Positions 30,655 through 44,158 are shown, numbered from the stretch's first letter. The stretch is DNA of 64,000 nucleotides from a bacterium BMS3Bbin10 (GCA_002897995.1 BDTT01000059.1:1-64000), one strand, 5' to 3'. Notes: generated from the letters alone by a model not told the origin. Made by a program: numbers and translations.

Positions 30655-32337
30655 ATGCCCAGAAATAATTCCAAGAACTCGAATCAACTCGTTTTTCTCG
30701 CCCTGGGGGGAATCGGGGAGATCGGGATGAACCTGTATCTTTATGGGGTCGGCCCCCCCCATAAGCGTCAGTGGCTGATGGTTGATCTGGGCGTGACGTT
30801 CGCCGGTCCGGCAGAACCGGGTATCGATCTTATTTTTCCCGATATCCGCTTCATCGAGGAGGAGCGCGACAATCTTGCAGGCATCATCCTCAGCCATGCC
30901 CACGAAGATCATTTCGGCGCGGTCATGTCCCTTTGGCCGAGGCTGCGGGCGCCGCTTTACGCCACACCGTTCACCGCAGCCCTCCTGCGCGCCAAACTTA
31001 TCGAGGAGGGCAAGGAGGGCGATATACCGATCGAGGAAATCCCGACGCGTTCAAAACTGGATATAGGGCCGTTCCATGTCGAGCTTGTCGACATGGCGCA
31101 CTCGATGCCCGAAAGCAACGGGCTCCTGATTCAAACCGATGCCGGCACCGCATTTCACACCAGCGACTGGAAACTCGATCCCACTCCGGTTGTTGGAGCG
31201 GTAACGGACGAAGCGCGGCTCAGAAAGATAGGCAAGGATAAGCTGGACGCGCTCATTTGCGATTCCACCAACGCCATGCGCACGGGACATTCCCCTTCGG
31301 AAGCCGATGTTGCGAAGACCATCGCCGGTATTATCGCGGACGCACCGCACCGGGTCGCGGTGACGACTTTTGCCTCCAATGTCGCGCGGCTTCGCTCGGC
31401 AATGGACGCCGCGGTATCCGCGGACCGTCACATCGTGATTGTCGGACGCGCCATGAAACGCATCGTGCAGGTGGCGGAAGAAACCGGGTATTTGCCGCCG
31501 GAATACGACTTCCTGACCGAAGACGATTATGGTCATTTGCCGCGCGAAAAGGTTATGGCCCTGTGCACGGGAAGCCAGGGCGAAGGGCGCGCGGCGCTTG
31601 CGCGCATCGCCGCGGGAGGCCATCCGCGCGTGACCCTGACACGCGGCGATATCGTGCTGTTTTCAAGCCGCACCATACCGGGCAATGAAAAAGCCGTGGG
31701 ACGCGTGCAAAATCAGCTGGCGGACCAGCAAATCAAAGTCATCACCGACGCCGATGCATTAATCCATGTTTCCGGCCATCCACGGAGCGGAGAACTGGAG
31801 AAACTTTATTCCTGGCTCAAACCTGAAACTGTGATTCCCATGCATGGCGAGGCACGGCATCTTGAAGCCCATGCAGACCTGGCCAGGGATATTGGCGTCA
31901 AAACCGTGATCCGCGCGCGCAACGGGTCACTGGTCCGCCTCTGCCCCGGTCCGGCCGGAATAATCGGCGATGCGCCGGCCGGACGCGTCTTTATGGATGG
32001 CCGACTGCCCGTATTGGCCGGCGAGGGGCCGGTGGAAGAGCGCAGACGCCTCTCCTTTGGAGGTGCGGTCGCCGTTTCGCTCGTGCTGTCGGCCAAAGGG
32101 GATATTGTTGCGGACCCGCAATTGACGATGATCGGCATTCCCGCCGCCACGGCGAAGGGCATCCCTTTTCCGGAGGTCATACTGGAAGCCGCTCATGGCG
32201 CGCTGAACGCGATACCGCGGCGGCGCCGCCGCGACAGCGCCCTGGTAGCGGAGGCCGTGCGCCGGGCCGTGCGCGCGGAAGTGAAGCTCCATTGGGGTAA
32301 AAAACCGCCCTGCAGTGTTATGGTCACGGTGATATAG
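30655..32337 (+). CDS. rnj: Ribonuclease J
   Basis: A 560-residue metallo-beta-lactamase-fold nuclease of the beta-CASP group. The zinc motif HAHEDH is at 81-86, with further ligands in DMAHSMPES and HTSDWKLD. The beta-CASP motifs lie around 240-400 (GRAMKRI, CTGSQGE, VSGHPRSGELEKL, PMHGEARHL). It degrades and matures RNA by 5'-to-3' exonuclease and endonuclease action. It is 34 bp downstream of birA. Confidence 0.95.
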   Translation: MPRNNSKNSNQLVFLALGGIGEIGMNLYLYGVGPPHKRQWLMVDLGVTFAGPAEPGIDLIFPDIRFIEEERDNLAGIILSHAHEDHFGAVMSLWPRLRAPLYATPFTAALLRAKLIEEGKEGDIPIEEIPTRSKLDIGPFHVELVDMAHSMPESNGLLIQTDAGTAFHTSDWKLDPTPVVGAVTDEARLRKIGKDKLDALICDSTNAMRTGHSPSEADVAKTIAGIIADAPHRVAVTTFASNVARLRSAMDAAVSADRHIVIVGRAMKRIVQVAEETGYLPPEYDFLTEDDYGHLPREKVMALCTGSQGEGRAALARIAAGGHPRVTLTRGDIVLFSSRTIPGNEKAVGRVQNQLADQQIKVITDADALIHVSGHPRSGELEKLYSWLKPETVIPMHGEARHLEAHADLARDIGVKTVIRARNGSLVRLCPGPAGIIGDAPAGRVFMDGRLPVLAGEGPVEERRRLSFGGAVAVSLVLSAKGDIVADPQLTMIGIPAATAKGIPFPEVILEAAHGALNAIPRRRRRDSALVAEAVRRAVRAEVKLHWGKKPPCSVMVTVI

Positions 32338-32501
32338 GGTGCCCTGTACAGGCCAATTCAATTTGTTATACGCGGTTGCGCTGACCTTGACTCATAGCCG
32401 AATGGGCAAGCCATTGAGATAATGGTTCTTTTTGCCTCAAGCACCGCTGGCCGTCAGCGCAACCTGGTATCAGCTCAACAACGGAGCCCATTGCTAAAAT
32501 C

Positions 32502-32906
32502 ATGATTGGACGACTTAATCACGTAGCCATTGCCGTGCCCGACATTGCAACCGCCGTGGCGTTATATCGCGACGCGCTGGGCGCGCCGGCGTCAGACCCC
32601 GTGCCCCAGCCGGATCATGGCGTGACGACGGTCTTTATCGAACTCCCCAATACCAAGATTGAGCTTCTTGAGCCCTTGGGCGAAAAGTCGCCCATCGCGA
32701 GTTTCCTGGAGCGCAATTCGGCCGGAGGGATCCACCATATCTGTTACGAGGTGGCCGATATTGCCGAAGCGCGCGACCGGTTGCTGCGGGAAGGCTTGCG
32801 TGTGCTCGGAGATGGGGAGCCAAAAACCGGCGCCCACGGAAAGCCGGTGCTGTTCCTGCATCCGAAAGATTTCAATGGCACTTTGATCGAACTCGAGCAG
32901 GCCTGA
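32502..32906 (+). CDS. mce: Methylmalonyl-CoA epimerase
   Basis: A 134-residue vicinal-oxygen-chelate protein with two beta-alpha-beta-beta-beta modules. The metal ligands are expected at His in LNHVAIAV, His in GGIHHICYEV and Glu in GTLIELEQA. It interconverts the R and S forms of methylmalonyl-CoA in propionate metabolism. The N-terminal start MIGRLNHVAIAVPDI is standard. The 164-bp space before it suggests its own promoter. Confidence 0.94.
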   Translation: MIGRLNHVAIAVPDIATAVALYRDALGAPASDPVPQPDHGVTTVFIELPNTKIELLEPLGEKSPIASFLERNSAGGIHHICYEVADIAEARDRLLREGLRVLGDGEPKTGAHGKPVLFLHPKDFNGTLIELEQA

Positions 32907-32924
32907 GGGGCGGAGGCCACATAC

Positions 32925-33212
32925 ATGAACCTGGCAATGGCTATCGCCATCTATTTTGTCTGCTGGTGGATCATCCTGTTTGCGGTTCTGCCCTTCGGCG
33001 TGACCACCCAGCAGGAAGCGGGCGAGGTCGTGCCCGGCACGACCGAAAGCGCGCCTGCCGTACCAAGACTGTTTCCCAAACTTGTTGTAACGACGATTGC
33101 CGCCACGGTTGTTTTCTCGCTGATTTACTTTCTGATGGAAGGGGGCGTGGTGACGCTCGACAACATACCGTTCCTGCCGCGCTATGACGGTTTCAGGGGC
33201 GGCCGTCCCTAG
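32925..33212 (+). CDS. DUF1467 family membrane protein
   Basis: A 95-residue protein with two predicted transmembrane segments: YFVCWWIILFAVLPFGV near the N-terminus and a second around TTIAATVVFSLIYFLM. The motif WWIILFAVLPFGVTTQQEAGEVVPGT marks DUF1467, a small alphaproteobacterial family usually found between mce and proS. The function is unknown. Its stop codon TAG lies inside the CTAG that begins repeat copy B. Confidence 0.88.
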   Translation: MNLAMAIAIYFVCWWIILFAVLPFGVTTQQEAGEVVPGTTESAPAVPRLFPKLVVTTIAATVVFSLIYFLMEGGVVTLDNIPFLPRYDGFRGGRP

Positions 33213-33336
33213 TGCGTTTCACCGATAAGCATGTCCCCGCGAAGGCGGGAATGGGAACCGGTTATCGGAAAAATGATACGCAAATACAAAAAGTTAGATC
33301 GCGGTTTTGATTCCATCAAAACATGAAACGATCCAG
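33209..33336. repeat. Dispersed palindromic element, copy B
   Basis: A 128-bp second copy of the element at 4474-4600, differing by scattered substitutions and in the A-rich linker between its two hairpins. The left end is CTAG (33209-33212) and includes the TAG stop of the DUF1467 gene. The right end is CCAG (33333-33336), probably a decayed CTAG. The nested hairpins are conserved, though TGCGTTTCA/TGATACGCA now has a mismatch. Confidence 0.9.
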
Positions 33337-33767
33337 GCGGAAATTTTCCCAAAAAAAAAGAAGCAAGGCACAAGTCCCTGCTTCCCAGTCGTCCTGCTCC
33401 ACCTTCATCCTCGAAACGCAAACACCTTGCGTATACGCAAAACAGACAAGAGGCGTTCCGGTTCGGGCCGCTCACAAAATCGAAGCCGATCCGGAGCGTT
33501 TGGAGCTGCCTTCCTCCCAAGACTTGGACCAAATAATGCGCCTCTTAATGAGGCTGTGACTTGTTCCGGTCCAGAACAAAAATCCTTTTTTTTTAGAGTA
33601 TCGGAATGACTCAGGCTTGTCATTTCCTTTTTGATCCGGCTGAGTGTGTTTTTTGAACAAATATATATTCTTATATTTCAATATGTTCTCAAGCCAAACG
33701 CAGCCACGACATTAGGGAGGCGGGACGTTAGGGGGCCATTAATTGAACAGGGCGTATAGTGAGGGTC
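33337..33767. other. Non-coding accessory spacer with AT-rich end
   Basis: I see no credible gene between repeat copy B and the orphan gene. The last ~150 bp are far more AT-rich than the surroundings. GAACA (33655-33659) and TGTTC (33684-33688) bracket an ATATAT-rich core and could be an operator or promoter region of the orphan gene. No terminator is obvious. Confidence 0.5.
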
Positions 33768-34223
33768 ATGAGACATAGAACATACTCCTATGAGGAGTTC
33801 CTCATCTATGGACTCGCGGTTGCGCTGGCGATCACAATGCTGTTCGCGCCGAGCGTCGCGCGCAGCGGGGCCTATGTGAGCGATCCTCTCGATTATTTTG
33901 GCCCGCGCTGGTCGAACGACCAGCATCATGAACGCGGGCTGATCGTGCGCCCCGGTTGCGTGGCGCTGCCCCCGGGCGCGGGCGCGGAGTATGTCCCGGG
34001 CCGTGACCCCTGGGGCCGCCCGGTCATACCGGTGGAGACCCCCAAGAGCTTCAGCAACAATTTTCCCGTGGAGGTCGAGATCGACGTCAATCTCGGCTCC
34101 AAGCAAATTGCCGGCCGGCAGATCGACATGTATGCCGGGCGTTTTGCCTTTGACCCGGCGGCAAATGAACTCTCCTTGAACGGGCGCGCATGGCAGCGGG
34201 ATTGCTTCCCCTCACCAAAGTAA
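33768..34223 (+). CDS. Hypothetical protein with N-terminal membrane segment
   Basis: A 151-residue protein I do not recognise. The N-terminus has the hydrophobic stretch FLIYGLAVALAITMLFAPSVA, a signal peptide or membrane anchor ending near VARSG. The rest is soluble and rich in Pro, Gly and Asp, with two cysteines (RPGCVALPPG and QRDCFPS) that could form a disulfide in the periplasm. Start ATG 33768 has GAGGG close upstream. It interrupts the usual DUF1467-proS neighbourhood and is probably accessory. Confidence 0.65.
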   Translation: MRHRTYSYEEFLIYGLAVALAITMLFAPSVARSGAYVSDPLDYFGPRWSNDQHHERGLIVRPGCVALPPGAGAEYVPGRDPWGRPVIPVETPKSFSNNFPVEVEIDVNLGSKQIAGRQIDMYAGRFAFDPAANELSLNGRAWQRDCFPSPK

Positions 34224-34344
34224 GTTATTAGCGCGCAGTCACTCCGCCGGTTTGCGCGCGGGCATTTTGTAGAGCCTTGGCATCTCCAGGGCGCTATGGT
34301 TGCCGCGAACAGACCAAACCTCGCAACAGCAACAGGCGGCGCCT

Positions 34345-35670
34345 ATGAGGCTGAGCCAGTATTTCCTGCCCATTCTGCGCGATGATCCCAAGGAAGCGGA
34401 GATCGTCTCGCACAGATTGATGTTGCGCGCAGGCATGATCCACCAAGCCAGCGCGGGTATCTATTCCTGGCTTCCCTTCGGACACCGGGTGCTCCGCAAG
34501 ATCGAACAGATCATACGCGAGGAACAGGACCGGGCAGGGGCCATCGAATTGCTCATGCCGACCATTCAGCCCGCGGGCATCTGGCGCGAAAGCGGACGCT
34601 ATGATGACTATGGCAAGGAGATGCTGCGCATCACCGACCGCCATGACCGCGAAATGTTGTACGGTCCGACCAACGAGGAACTCATTACGGAGATATTCCG
34701 GGACTCTGTAAAATCCTACCGGGACCTTCCGCGCAACCTCTATCACATCCAGTGGAAATTCCGGGACGAGATCAGGCCCCGCTTTGGCGTGATGCGGGCG
34801 CGCGAATTCCTGATGAAAGACGCCTATTCGTTCGATCTGAGCGCTGAGGAGGCCCGCAAGTCCTACAACAGGATGTTTGTCGCTTACTTAAGGACATTCG
34901 AGCGCATGGGGCTTAAATCGATCCCCATGGCCGCCGATACGGGGCCCATAGGGGGAGATCTCAGCCACGAATTCATCGTGCTGGCCGATACGGGCGAAAG
35001 CCGGGTTTATTGCGACCGCGACCTGATAGAGCGATCCGCACCTGGAGAAGACGTCGACTATGCGTCGGATTTGACCCCCGTCATAGATCAGTGGACCAGC
35101 AAATATGCGGCCACGGAAGACATACATGATGCGAAACGGTTTGAAGCGGAAGTGCCGTCGCCGTCGCGGGTTTCCGCACGCGGCATCGAGGTCGGACATA
35201 TTTTTTTCTTCGGCACAAAGTACACTGAGCCGATGAATTGCCGGGTACAGGGACCTGACGGGGCGCTGGTGACCATTCAATGCGGGTCATACGGCATCGG
35301 CGTGTCGCGGCTGCCCGCGGCCATCATCGAGGCAAGCCACGACGATGACGGCATAATATGGCCCGAGCCGGTCGCGCCATACCTGGTTGCCATTGTGAAT
35401 TTGAAAGCCGGGGATACCGAAACCGACGCGGCGTGTGAGAGCCTGTATTCCCAATTGGGCAATGCCGGGGTAGATGTTCTTTATGATGATACGGACGAGC
35501 GAGCCGGCGCCAAATTCGCAGCCATGGATTTGCTGGGTCTTCCCTGGCAGATCATCGTCGGGCCGCGGGGAATAAAACAGGGCGAGGTTGAGGTCAAGCG
35601 GCGCGCCACGGGGGAACGCCAATCCATGACGCCGGAGGCGGCTCTCACACGTATCTTGGACTTAAACTAG
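34345..35670 (+). CDS. proS: Prolyl-tRNA synthetase
   Basis: A 441-residue class II synthetase of the shorter alphaproteobacterial type that lacks the long editing insertion of E. coli ProS. Motif 2 is around [32 protein letters not shown], and motif 3 is [16 protein letters not shown]. The C-terminal anticodon-binding domain covers about 340-441. The start [23 protein letters not shown] matches the family, so I set it at ATG 34345 although the frame is open upstream. Confidence 0.96.
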   Translation: MRLSQYFLPILRDDPKEAEIVSHRLMLRAGMIHQASAGIYSWLPFGHRVLRKIEQIIREEQDRAGAIELLMPTIQPAGIWRESGRYDDYGKEMLRITDRHDREMLYGPTNEELITEIFRDSVKSYRDLPRNLYHIQWKFRDEIRPRFGVMRAREFLMKDAYSFDLSAEEARKSYNRMFVAYLRTFERMGLKSIPMAADTGPIGGDLSHEFIVLADTGESRVYCDRDLIERSAPGEDVDYASDLTPVIDQWTSKYAATEDIHDAKRFEAEVPSPSRVSARGIEVGHIFFFGTKYTEPMNCRVQGPDGALVTIQCGSYGIGVSRLPAAIIEASHDDDGIIWPEPVAPYLVAIVNLKAGDTETDAACESLYSQLGNAGVDVLYDDTDERAGAKFAAMDLLGLPWQIIVGPRGIKQGEVEVKRRATGERQSMTPEAALTRILDLN

Positions 35671-35700
35671 CGTTCAAACGAAATTAATCCGGGCAGGCAT

Positions 35701-36972
35701 ATGAGCGTGACAGCGCATACAGGACGGCCATTTGCAGCATTCGAGTGGATGATCGCGTTGCGGTATTTACGGGCGCGGCGCAAGGAAGGGTTTATCTCGG
35801 TCATCGCCGGATTCTCTTTCATCGGCATCGTATTGGGGGTGGCGACGCTTATCATTGTGCTGTCGGTTATGAACGGGTTCCGCAACGAGTTGTTCGACAA
35901 GATCCTCGGACTGAACGGTCACGTCGTCATTCACTCCATGACCGGAAATTTCACCGATTTTGAAGAGGTGGCGGAGAGGCTGCGCAAAGTTAAGGGAGTC
36001 GAGCGGGTTCTGCCGCTGATCGAGGGGCAGGCCATGGTCTCCACCACGGCGCTGGCAAGCGGCGCGCTGATACGCGGACTCTCGGAAAAAAGCCTTAAAT
36101 CGCTCACCGCCATATCCGAGAATGTGCGCACCGGAACCCTCGACAATTTTGACGACGGCACCGGCATTGCGATGGGCGCGCGGCTTGCAAATCAATTGCG
36201 GGTCAAGGTCGGCGACAAGGTAACGCTCGTGTCGCCGCGCGGCGCCTCGACACCCTTTGGCACCGCGCCGCGGGTAAAGCGCTATAATCTGAGCGCCATA
36301 TTCGAGATGGGCATGTCGGAGTATGACAATACCATCATCTTCATGCCGCTGAATGAGGCTCAGCGATATTTCAACAAGCAAAAGAGGGTATCCGTTCTGG
36401 AAGTGGTGGTGGACAAACCCGACCGCGTCGGCGAACTGCGCCCGGCCATCCTGAAGGCGGGCGGACCATCCATCTATGTGACGGACTGGCGCCAGCGCAA
36501 TGCGAGCTTTTTCAGCGCATTGCAGGTCGAACGCAACGTCATGTTCATCATTCTCACGCTGATCGTGCTGGTCGCAGCCCTGAATATCGTTTCCGGCCTC
36601 ATTATGCTGGTGAAAGACAAGGGGGCCGATATCGCGATCTTGCGGACCATGGGTGCGACGCGCGGCGCCATTATGCGCATCTTTTTCATTACCGGGGCAA
36701 GCATCGGCGTTGTGGGCACCATCGCCGGGCTGCTGCTGGGCATTGTGGTGTGTCTCAATATCGAATCGATCCGCCAGTTTGTGTCCTATCTGACCAGCAC
36801 CAATCTTTTCTCACCTGAACTTTATTATCTTTCTCAATTGCCCGCTGAACTCGACACAGGAGAAGTCACGACCGTGGCGCTCATGGCGTTGACGTTGTCG
36901 GTACTGGCCACCTTGTATCCCTCGTGGCGGGCAAGTCAGCTCGACCCCGTTGAAGCCCTGCGTTACGAGTGA
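35701..36972 (+). CDS. lolC: Lipoprotein-releasing ABC transporter permease (LolC/LolE family)
   Basis: A 423-residue inner-membrane protein with one N-terminal helix, a periplasmic domain of about 220 residues, and three C-terminal helices (FtsX-like domain). It starts with FEWMIALRYLRARRKEGFISVIAGFSFIGI, typical of LolC/E, and ends SWRASQLDPVEALRYE. With LolD it extracts lipoproteins from the inner membrane for transfer to LolA. Only one permease gene is present, as in species that use a homodimeric LolF-like protein. Confidence 0.93.
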   Translation: MSVTAHTGRPFAAFEWMIALRYLRARRKEGFISVIAGFSFIGIVLGVATLIIVLSVMNGFRNELFDKILGLNGHVVIHSMTGNFTDFEEVAERLRKVKGVERVLPLIEGQAMVSTTALASGALIRGLSEKSLKSLTAISENVRTGTLDNFDDGTGIAMGARLANQLRVKVGDKVTLVSPRGASTPFGTAPRVKRYNLSAIFEMGMSEYDNTIIFMPLNEAQRYFNKQKRVSVLEVVVDKPDRVGELRPAILKAGGPSIYVTDWRQRNASFFSALQVERNVMFIILTLIVLVAALNIVSGLIMLVKDKGADIAILRTMGATRGAIMRIFFITGASIGVVGTIAGLLLGIVVCLNIESIRQFVSYLTSTNLFSPELYYLSQLPAELDTGEVTTVALMALTLSVLATLYPSWRASQLDPVEALRYE

Positions 36973-37685
36973 GACCCTTGGACGCCCGAAACAGGATACC
37001 TTTGCTGAGCCTTCGCGAGCTCGATCTGACCTTTCATCAGGGCGAGCGGGATATCGAAATCCTCAAACACGCTTCGGGCGATGTTTTTGCGGGCGAAACC
37101 CTTGGACTGCTCGGGCCGTCGGGCGCCGGCAAGTCTTCATTGCTGCATATCCTGGGGCTTCTCGATCGCCCGAATGCGGGACAGGTTATTCTCGAAGGCG
37201 CCGACTGCATTGCGCTTTCCGATCGCGAGCGGACGCTGATCCGGCGCTCCAAACTTGGGTTTGTGTATCAGTTTCACCATCTGCTTCCCGAATTCAGCGC
37301 GCTGGAGAATGTGGTGCTTCCGCAGCTGATCCTCGGCACTCCCAAAGCCGAGGCGGAAGCTCATGCACGCCAGCTGCTTGGCGATCTGGGGCTTTCCGAC
37401 AGGCTTGAGCATCGCCCCGGCCAGCTTTCGGGCGGCGAACAGCAGCGCGTCGCGATTGCCCGCGGCGTAGCAAATTCTCCCAAAGTTCTGCTGGCGGACG
37501 AGCCCACCGGAAACCTCGATCCGGAAACCGCGGAGGTCGTCTTCCAGCAGCTCCTAAAACTGGTCGAGAACACCGGTCTTACGGCGATCATCGCAACCCA
37601 CAATCTCGAACTTGCCCGGCGCATGACCCGCATATGGAGGCTGGACCAGGGCAAGCTTGCGGAAGTCGCGCCTGTTGATATCTAG
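36969..37685 (+). CDS. lolD: Lipoprotein-releasing ABC transporter ATP-binding protein
   Basis: A 238-residue ABC ATPase of the MacB/LolD type. Walker A GPSGAGKS is near 49-56, the Q-loop at FVYQFHHLLPEFSALENV, the LolD-typical stretch, the signature LSGGEQQR and Walker B LLADEPTGNLD. The start is GTG 36969, overlapping the lolC stop by 4 bp. It supplies energy for release of outer-membrane lipoproteins. Confidence 0.95.
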   Translation: MRPLDARNRIPLLSLRELDLTFHQGERDIEILKHASGDVFAGETLGLLGPSGAGKSSLLHILGLLDRPNAGQVILEGADCIALSDRERTLIRRSKLGFVYQFHHLLPEFSALENVVLPQLILGTPKAEAEAHARQLLGDLGLSDRLEHRPGQLSGGEQQRVAIARGVANSPKVLLADEPTGNLDPETAEVVFQQLLKLVENTGLTAIIATHNLELARRMTRIWRLDQGKLAEVAPVDI

Positions 37686-37767
37686 GATGGCGTGGGTTCC
37701 CCGATTCCTCTGATCGGGCGAATCTGCCACGCTGACGCCGAAACCGGCATCCAGGTGAGGGTCGATT

Positions 37768-41310
<3,543 letters not shown>

Positions 41311-41477
41311 GTTCGCGCTTATAAGGCGGCCATCTCACACGCGGATGCCAAGCGGTGGGCCAGTAAGGACGGATTTCCACCGGCCTTGAAGGTTCCGCCT
41401 CTTTCCGGTGCGTCACTTAATCCCAAGATGGCGTCAACTCATCCGCGGCGGTCGAACCGGAAAAAAGGAGCGCAGTC

Positions 41478-42653
41478 ATGGCACTGCCGACATTTAATAT
41501 GCGCCAGCTTCTTGAAGCAGGCGTGCATTTTGGACATCAGACACACCGCTGGAACCCGAAGATGGGACCCTACATCTTTGGATCGCGGAACAAGATTCAC
41601 ATTATCGATCTGGCGCAAACCGTGCCGCTCTTGCATCAGGCGCTCGTCACCGTATCGGACACGATCGCCAAGGGCGGGCGTCTGCTGTTTGTCGGCACCA
41701 AGCGGCAGGCTTCCGATGCGATTGCGGAAGGCGCCAAGCAATGCGCGCAATATTATATCAATCACCGCTGGCTCGGCGGGACGCTGACAAACTGGCAGAC
41801 GATTTCAAAATCGATAAAACGCCTGCGTCAGCTCGATGAATTGCTCGAAGGGGAGAGCCAGGGTCTCACCAAAAAAGAATTGCTGCAACTGACGCGCGAA
41901 CGCGAGAAGATCGAACGCGCCCTGGGCGGCATCAAGGACATCGGTGGCTTGCCCAACCTTCTGTTCGTGATCGACACCAACAAGGAAGCCATTGCCATCG
42001 CCGAGGCGCGCAAGCTGAATATTCCGGTTATTGCTATTGTCGATACAAACTGCAATCCGGATCCGATCACGTTTCCGATCCCCGGAAACGACGATGCGGC
42101 CCGCGCCATCACCCTCTATTGCGATCTGATTTCCCGCGCTGCGATCGATGGCATCGAGCGCGCGCAGGGTGCGTCCGGCATCGATATTGGCAGTGCGGCG
42201 GACCCGGCGGCTGAAGCAGCCCTGACGGATGATGGCGAACCGGCGCCGAAACCAAAGAAACAGGACGCTGAAAAGGAAGCCAAGGGCAAGGACGACGGGA
42301 AGCCGGCCTCGGGCGGGGATGAAAAGGAAGCCGATAAGGCGGATGCCGCCAAAGAGCCCGCCACGGACAAAAAAGAGGCCAAAAAGCAAGACGAGACTCC
42401 GGCCAAGATAACTGGCGGATTTGAAAAACTCGAAAAACCGGATGGTGAGGCGGACGACCTCAAGGAACTCACCGGCGTCGGCCCGGTACTGGAAAAAACA
42501 CTCAATGAGTTCGGTATTTTCCACTACCGGCAAATCGCCGCGCTGGAAAAAGCGGATATCGCGGAGATTGATGAAGCGCTCAATTTCAAAGGCCGCATCG
42601 AGCGCGACGACTGGATCAAACAGTCCAAGGAACTGGCAAAGAAAAGCGATTGA
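41478..42653 (+). CDS. rpsB: 30S ribosomal protein S2 with long C-terminal extension
   Basis: A 391-residue protein. Residues 1 to about 235 are a complete S2 ([59 protein letters not shown]). Residues of about 236-325 are a charged low-complexity linker rich in Lys, Asp, Glu and Ala. Residues 326-391 form a small helical module starting [22 protein letters not shown], with the GVGP helix-hairpin-helix motif. Typical S2 is about 240-260 residues. AAAAAAGGAG precedes the ATG. Similar modules occur at the end of some alphaproteobacterial ribosomal proteins. Confidence 0.96.
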   Translation: MALPTFNMRQLLEAGVHFGHQTHRWNPKMGPYIFGSRNKIHIIDLAQTVPLLHQALVTVSDTIAKGGRLLFVGTKRQASDAIAEGAKQCAQYYINHRWLGGTLTNWQTISKSIKRLRQLDELLEGESQGLTKKELLQLTREREKIERALGGIKDIGGLPNLLFVIDTNKEAIAIAEARKLNIPVIAIVDTNCNPDPITFPIPGNDDAARAITLYCDLISRAAIDGIERAQGASGIDIGSAADPAAEAALTDDGEPAPKPKKQDAEKEAKGKDDGKPASGGDEKEADKADAAKEPATDKKEAKKQDETPAKITGGFEKLEKPDGEADDLKELTGVGPVLEKTLNEFGIFHYRQIAALEKADIAEIDEALNFKGRIERDDWIKQSKELAKKSD

Positions 42654-42714
42654 GGTGGGTGCGGAACGCGCAGCCGGGCAATAAGCCAGAGGACGACTTC
42701 AATAGGAATATGAC

Positions 42715-43641
42715 ATGACGACCGTTACTGCAGCGATGGTGAAGGAATTGCGCGGGAAGACCGGCGCGGGAATGATGGACTGCAAGACAGCGCTTACCGA
42801 AAATGCCGGGGATATGGAAGCTGCCGTCGATTGGCTCAGGACCAAGGGGCTGTCCACGGCCGCCAAGAAAGCGGGTCGCGTAGCGGCAGAGGGCCTGGTT
42901 GGCCTGTACACCGACGCAAACAGGGGCGCCCTGGTTGAGATCAATTCGGAAACGGACTTCGTGGCCCGCAATGACCAGTTCCAGGATATGGTCTCCACCA
43001 TCGCCAAACTCTCTCTCGATGCCGAAGATACAGACGCATTGTCCGCCATGCCCTACGGCAAGGGCGATCTCAGCGTTGAAGATTATCTCAAGGAAATGGT
43101 TGGCTCGATCGGCGAGAATATGGTGCTGCGCCGAAGCGAGCGTCTCCAGGTCTCCGATGGCGTGGTCGGCAGCTATGTCCACAATGCGGCAGCCCCGGGG
43201 CTGGGCAAGATCGGCGTTCTGGTCGCCCTGGAATCGTCAGGAGACAAAGGCAAACTTGAGGATATCGCCCGCAAGCTCGCGATGCATGTGGCGGCGGCAA
43301 ATCCGTTAGCCGTAAGTCAGGAAGGAATTGATCCGGCGGTCATTGAACGCGAACGTGCGGTGCTGAGTGAGCAGGCCAGGGAATCGGGCAAGCCTGAAAA
43401 CATTATCGAAAAGATGGTCGAGGGCCGGTTGCGCAAATATTATGAGGAAGTTGCGCTCCTGTCCCAGGTCTATGTGATTGACGGCGAAAGCAAGGTGGCC
43501 GATGCGTTAAAGGCGGCGGCGTCCGAAATTGGAAGCGAGATCAAAATTACCGGATTTGCGCGCTTTGCCCTGGGCGAAGGCGTGGAAAAGAAAGAGGGGG
43601 ACTTTGCCGCCGAGGTCGCGGCGGCGGTCACCGGAAGCTAG
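42715..43641 (+). CDS. tsf: Translation elongation factor Ts
   Basis: A 308-residue guanine-nucleotide exchange factor for EF-Tu. The N-terminal UBA-like domain has [21 protein letters not shown], and the core has EGLVGLYTD, the second signature [10 protein letters not shown], then the coiled subdomain and C-terminal strand. The TAG stop at 43639-43641 lies in the CTAG that opens the 268-bp inverted-repeat element. In most proteobacteria pyrH would follow, but it is missing here. Confidence 0.97.
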   Translation: MTTVTAAMVKELRGKTGAGMMDCKTALTENAGDMEAAVDWLRTKGLSTAAKKAGRVAAEGLVGLYTDANRGALVEINSETDFVARNDQFQDMVSTIAKLSLDAEDTDALSAMPYGKGDLSVEDYLKEMVGSIGENMVLRRSERLQVSDGVVGSYVHNAAAPGLGKIGVLVALESSGDKGKLEDIARKLAMHVAAANPLAVSQEGIDPAVIERERAVLSEQARESGKPENIIEKMVEGRLRKYYEEVALLSQVYVIDGESKVADALKAAASEIGSEIKITGFARFALGEGVEKKEGDFAAEVAAAVTGS

Positions 43642-43905
43642 AGCAACTTCCGACCATACGGGACCGTTTGATGGAGTCAAATCCGCCCACTCTGCCAGGC
43701 GCGGTGCGCCGCGCAACCTGGTTGGTTGGGCAAGCGACGCAACGCCGCGGATGGGCGGATTTGGCCCACCGAAGGCCGGTTTTTCGCGCCCGCTGGACTG
43801 CGTTGCGGTCCGCTTGTGGTCGGCCAGACCGCGGCGCGAACCGCGCCTTGCCAGCAAACGCGAAAAATCGGTCAAACGATTCCGTATGGTCGGAAGTTGC
43901 TCTAG
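43638..43905. mobile_element. MITE-like element with 34-bp terminal inverted repeats
   Basis: A 268-bp non-coding element bounded by CTAG at both ends (43638-43641 and 43902-43905). The terminal inverted repeats are 34 bp with 32 matches; the first 24 positions are perfect, beginning CTAGAGCAACTTCCGACC. Inside, the perfect 12-bp arms CAAATCCGCCCA (43678-43689) and TGGGCGGATTTG (43752-43763) form a second hairpin. It encodes no protein, so it fits a non-autonomous element moved by a transposase in trans. A TA or CTAG target duplication would fit the IS630 or IS5 families. The left end supplies the tsf stop codon. Confidence 0.88.
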
Positions 43906-44158
43906 GCCGCGCGCACCTGCGGGCGCACGCCGGCACGCACAATTTGGCACTCGCCCTTGCCCGTGAGGACGGAATACACATAATTGGATCATTGACCTCG
44001 TTGGCGAGTGCAGTCTCCATATGGAATTATTGTTTGATGCGCGGGGGAGGGAAGTGTAGGTCGCGCAGGGTTCAGGCGGGACAATGCACTGTTCGGCGCC
44101 TGGCTGCGGCAATCGGTAATCCGGTCCCGGCGCATGGCTGCTCATAGGGAGTGCGAAC
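43906..44158 (+). other. Tsf-frr spacer without pyrH
   Basis: This 253-bp stretch between the inverted-repeat element and frr holds no recognisable gene. I looked for pieces of UMP kinase in all frames and saw none. The last bases, ATAGGGAG, give the frr ribosome-binding site, and a promoter for frr must lie here or inside the element. Confidence 0.6.

Noticed and set aside
33307-33623. Short frames in the spacer before the orphan gene
   Set aside because: They overlap each other on both strands, begin inside repeat copy B or poly-A runs and show no protein-like composition.
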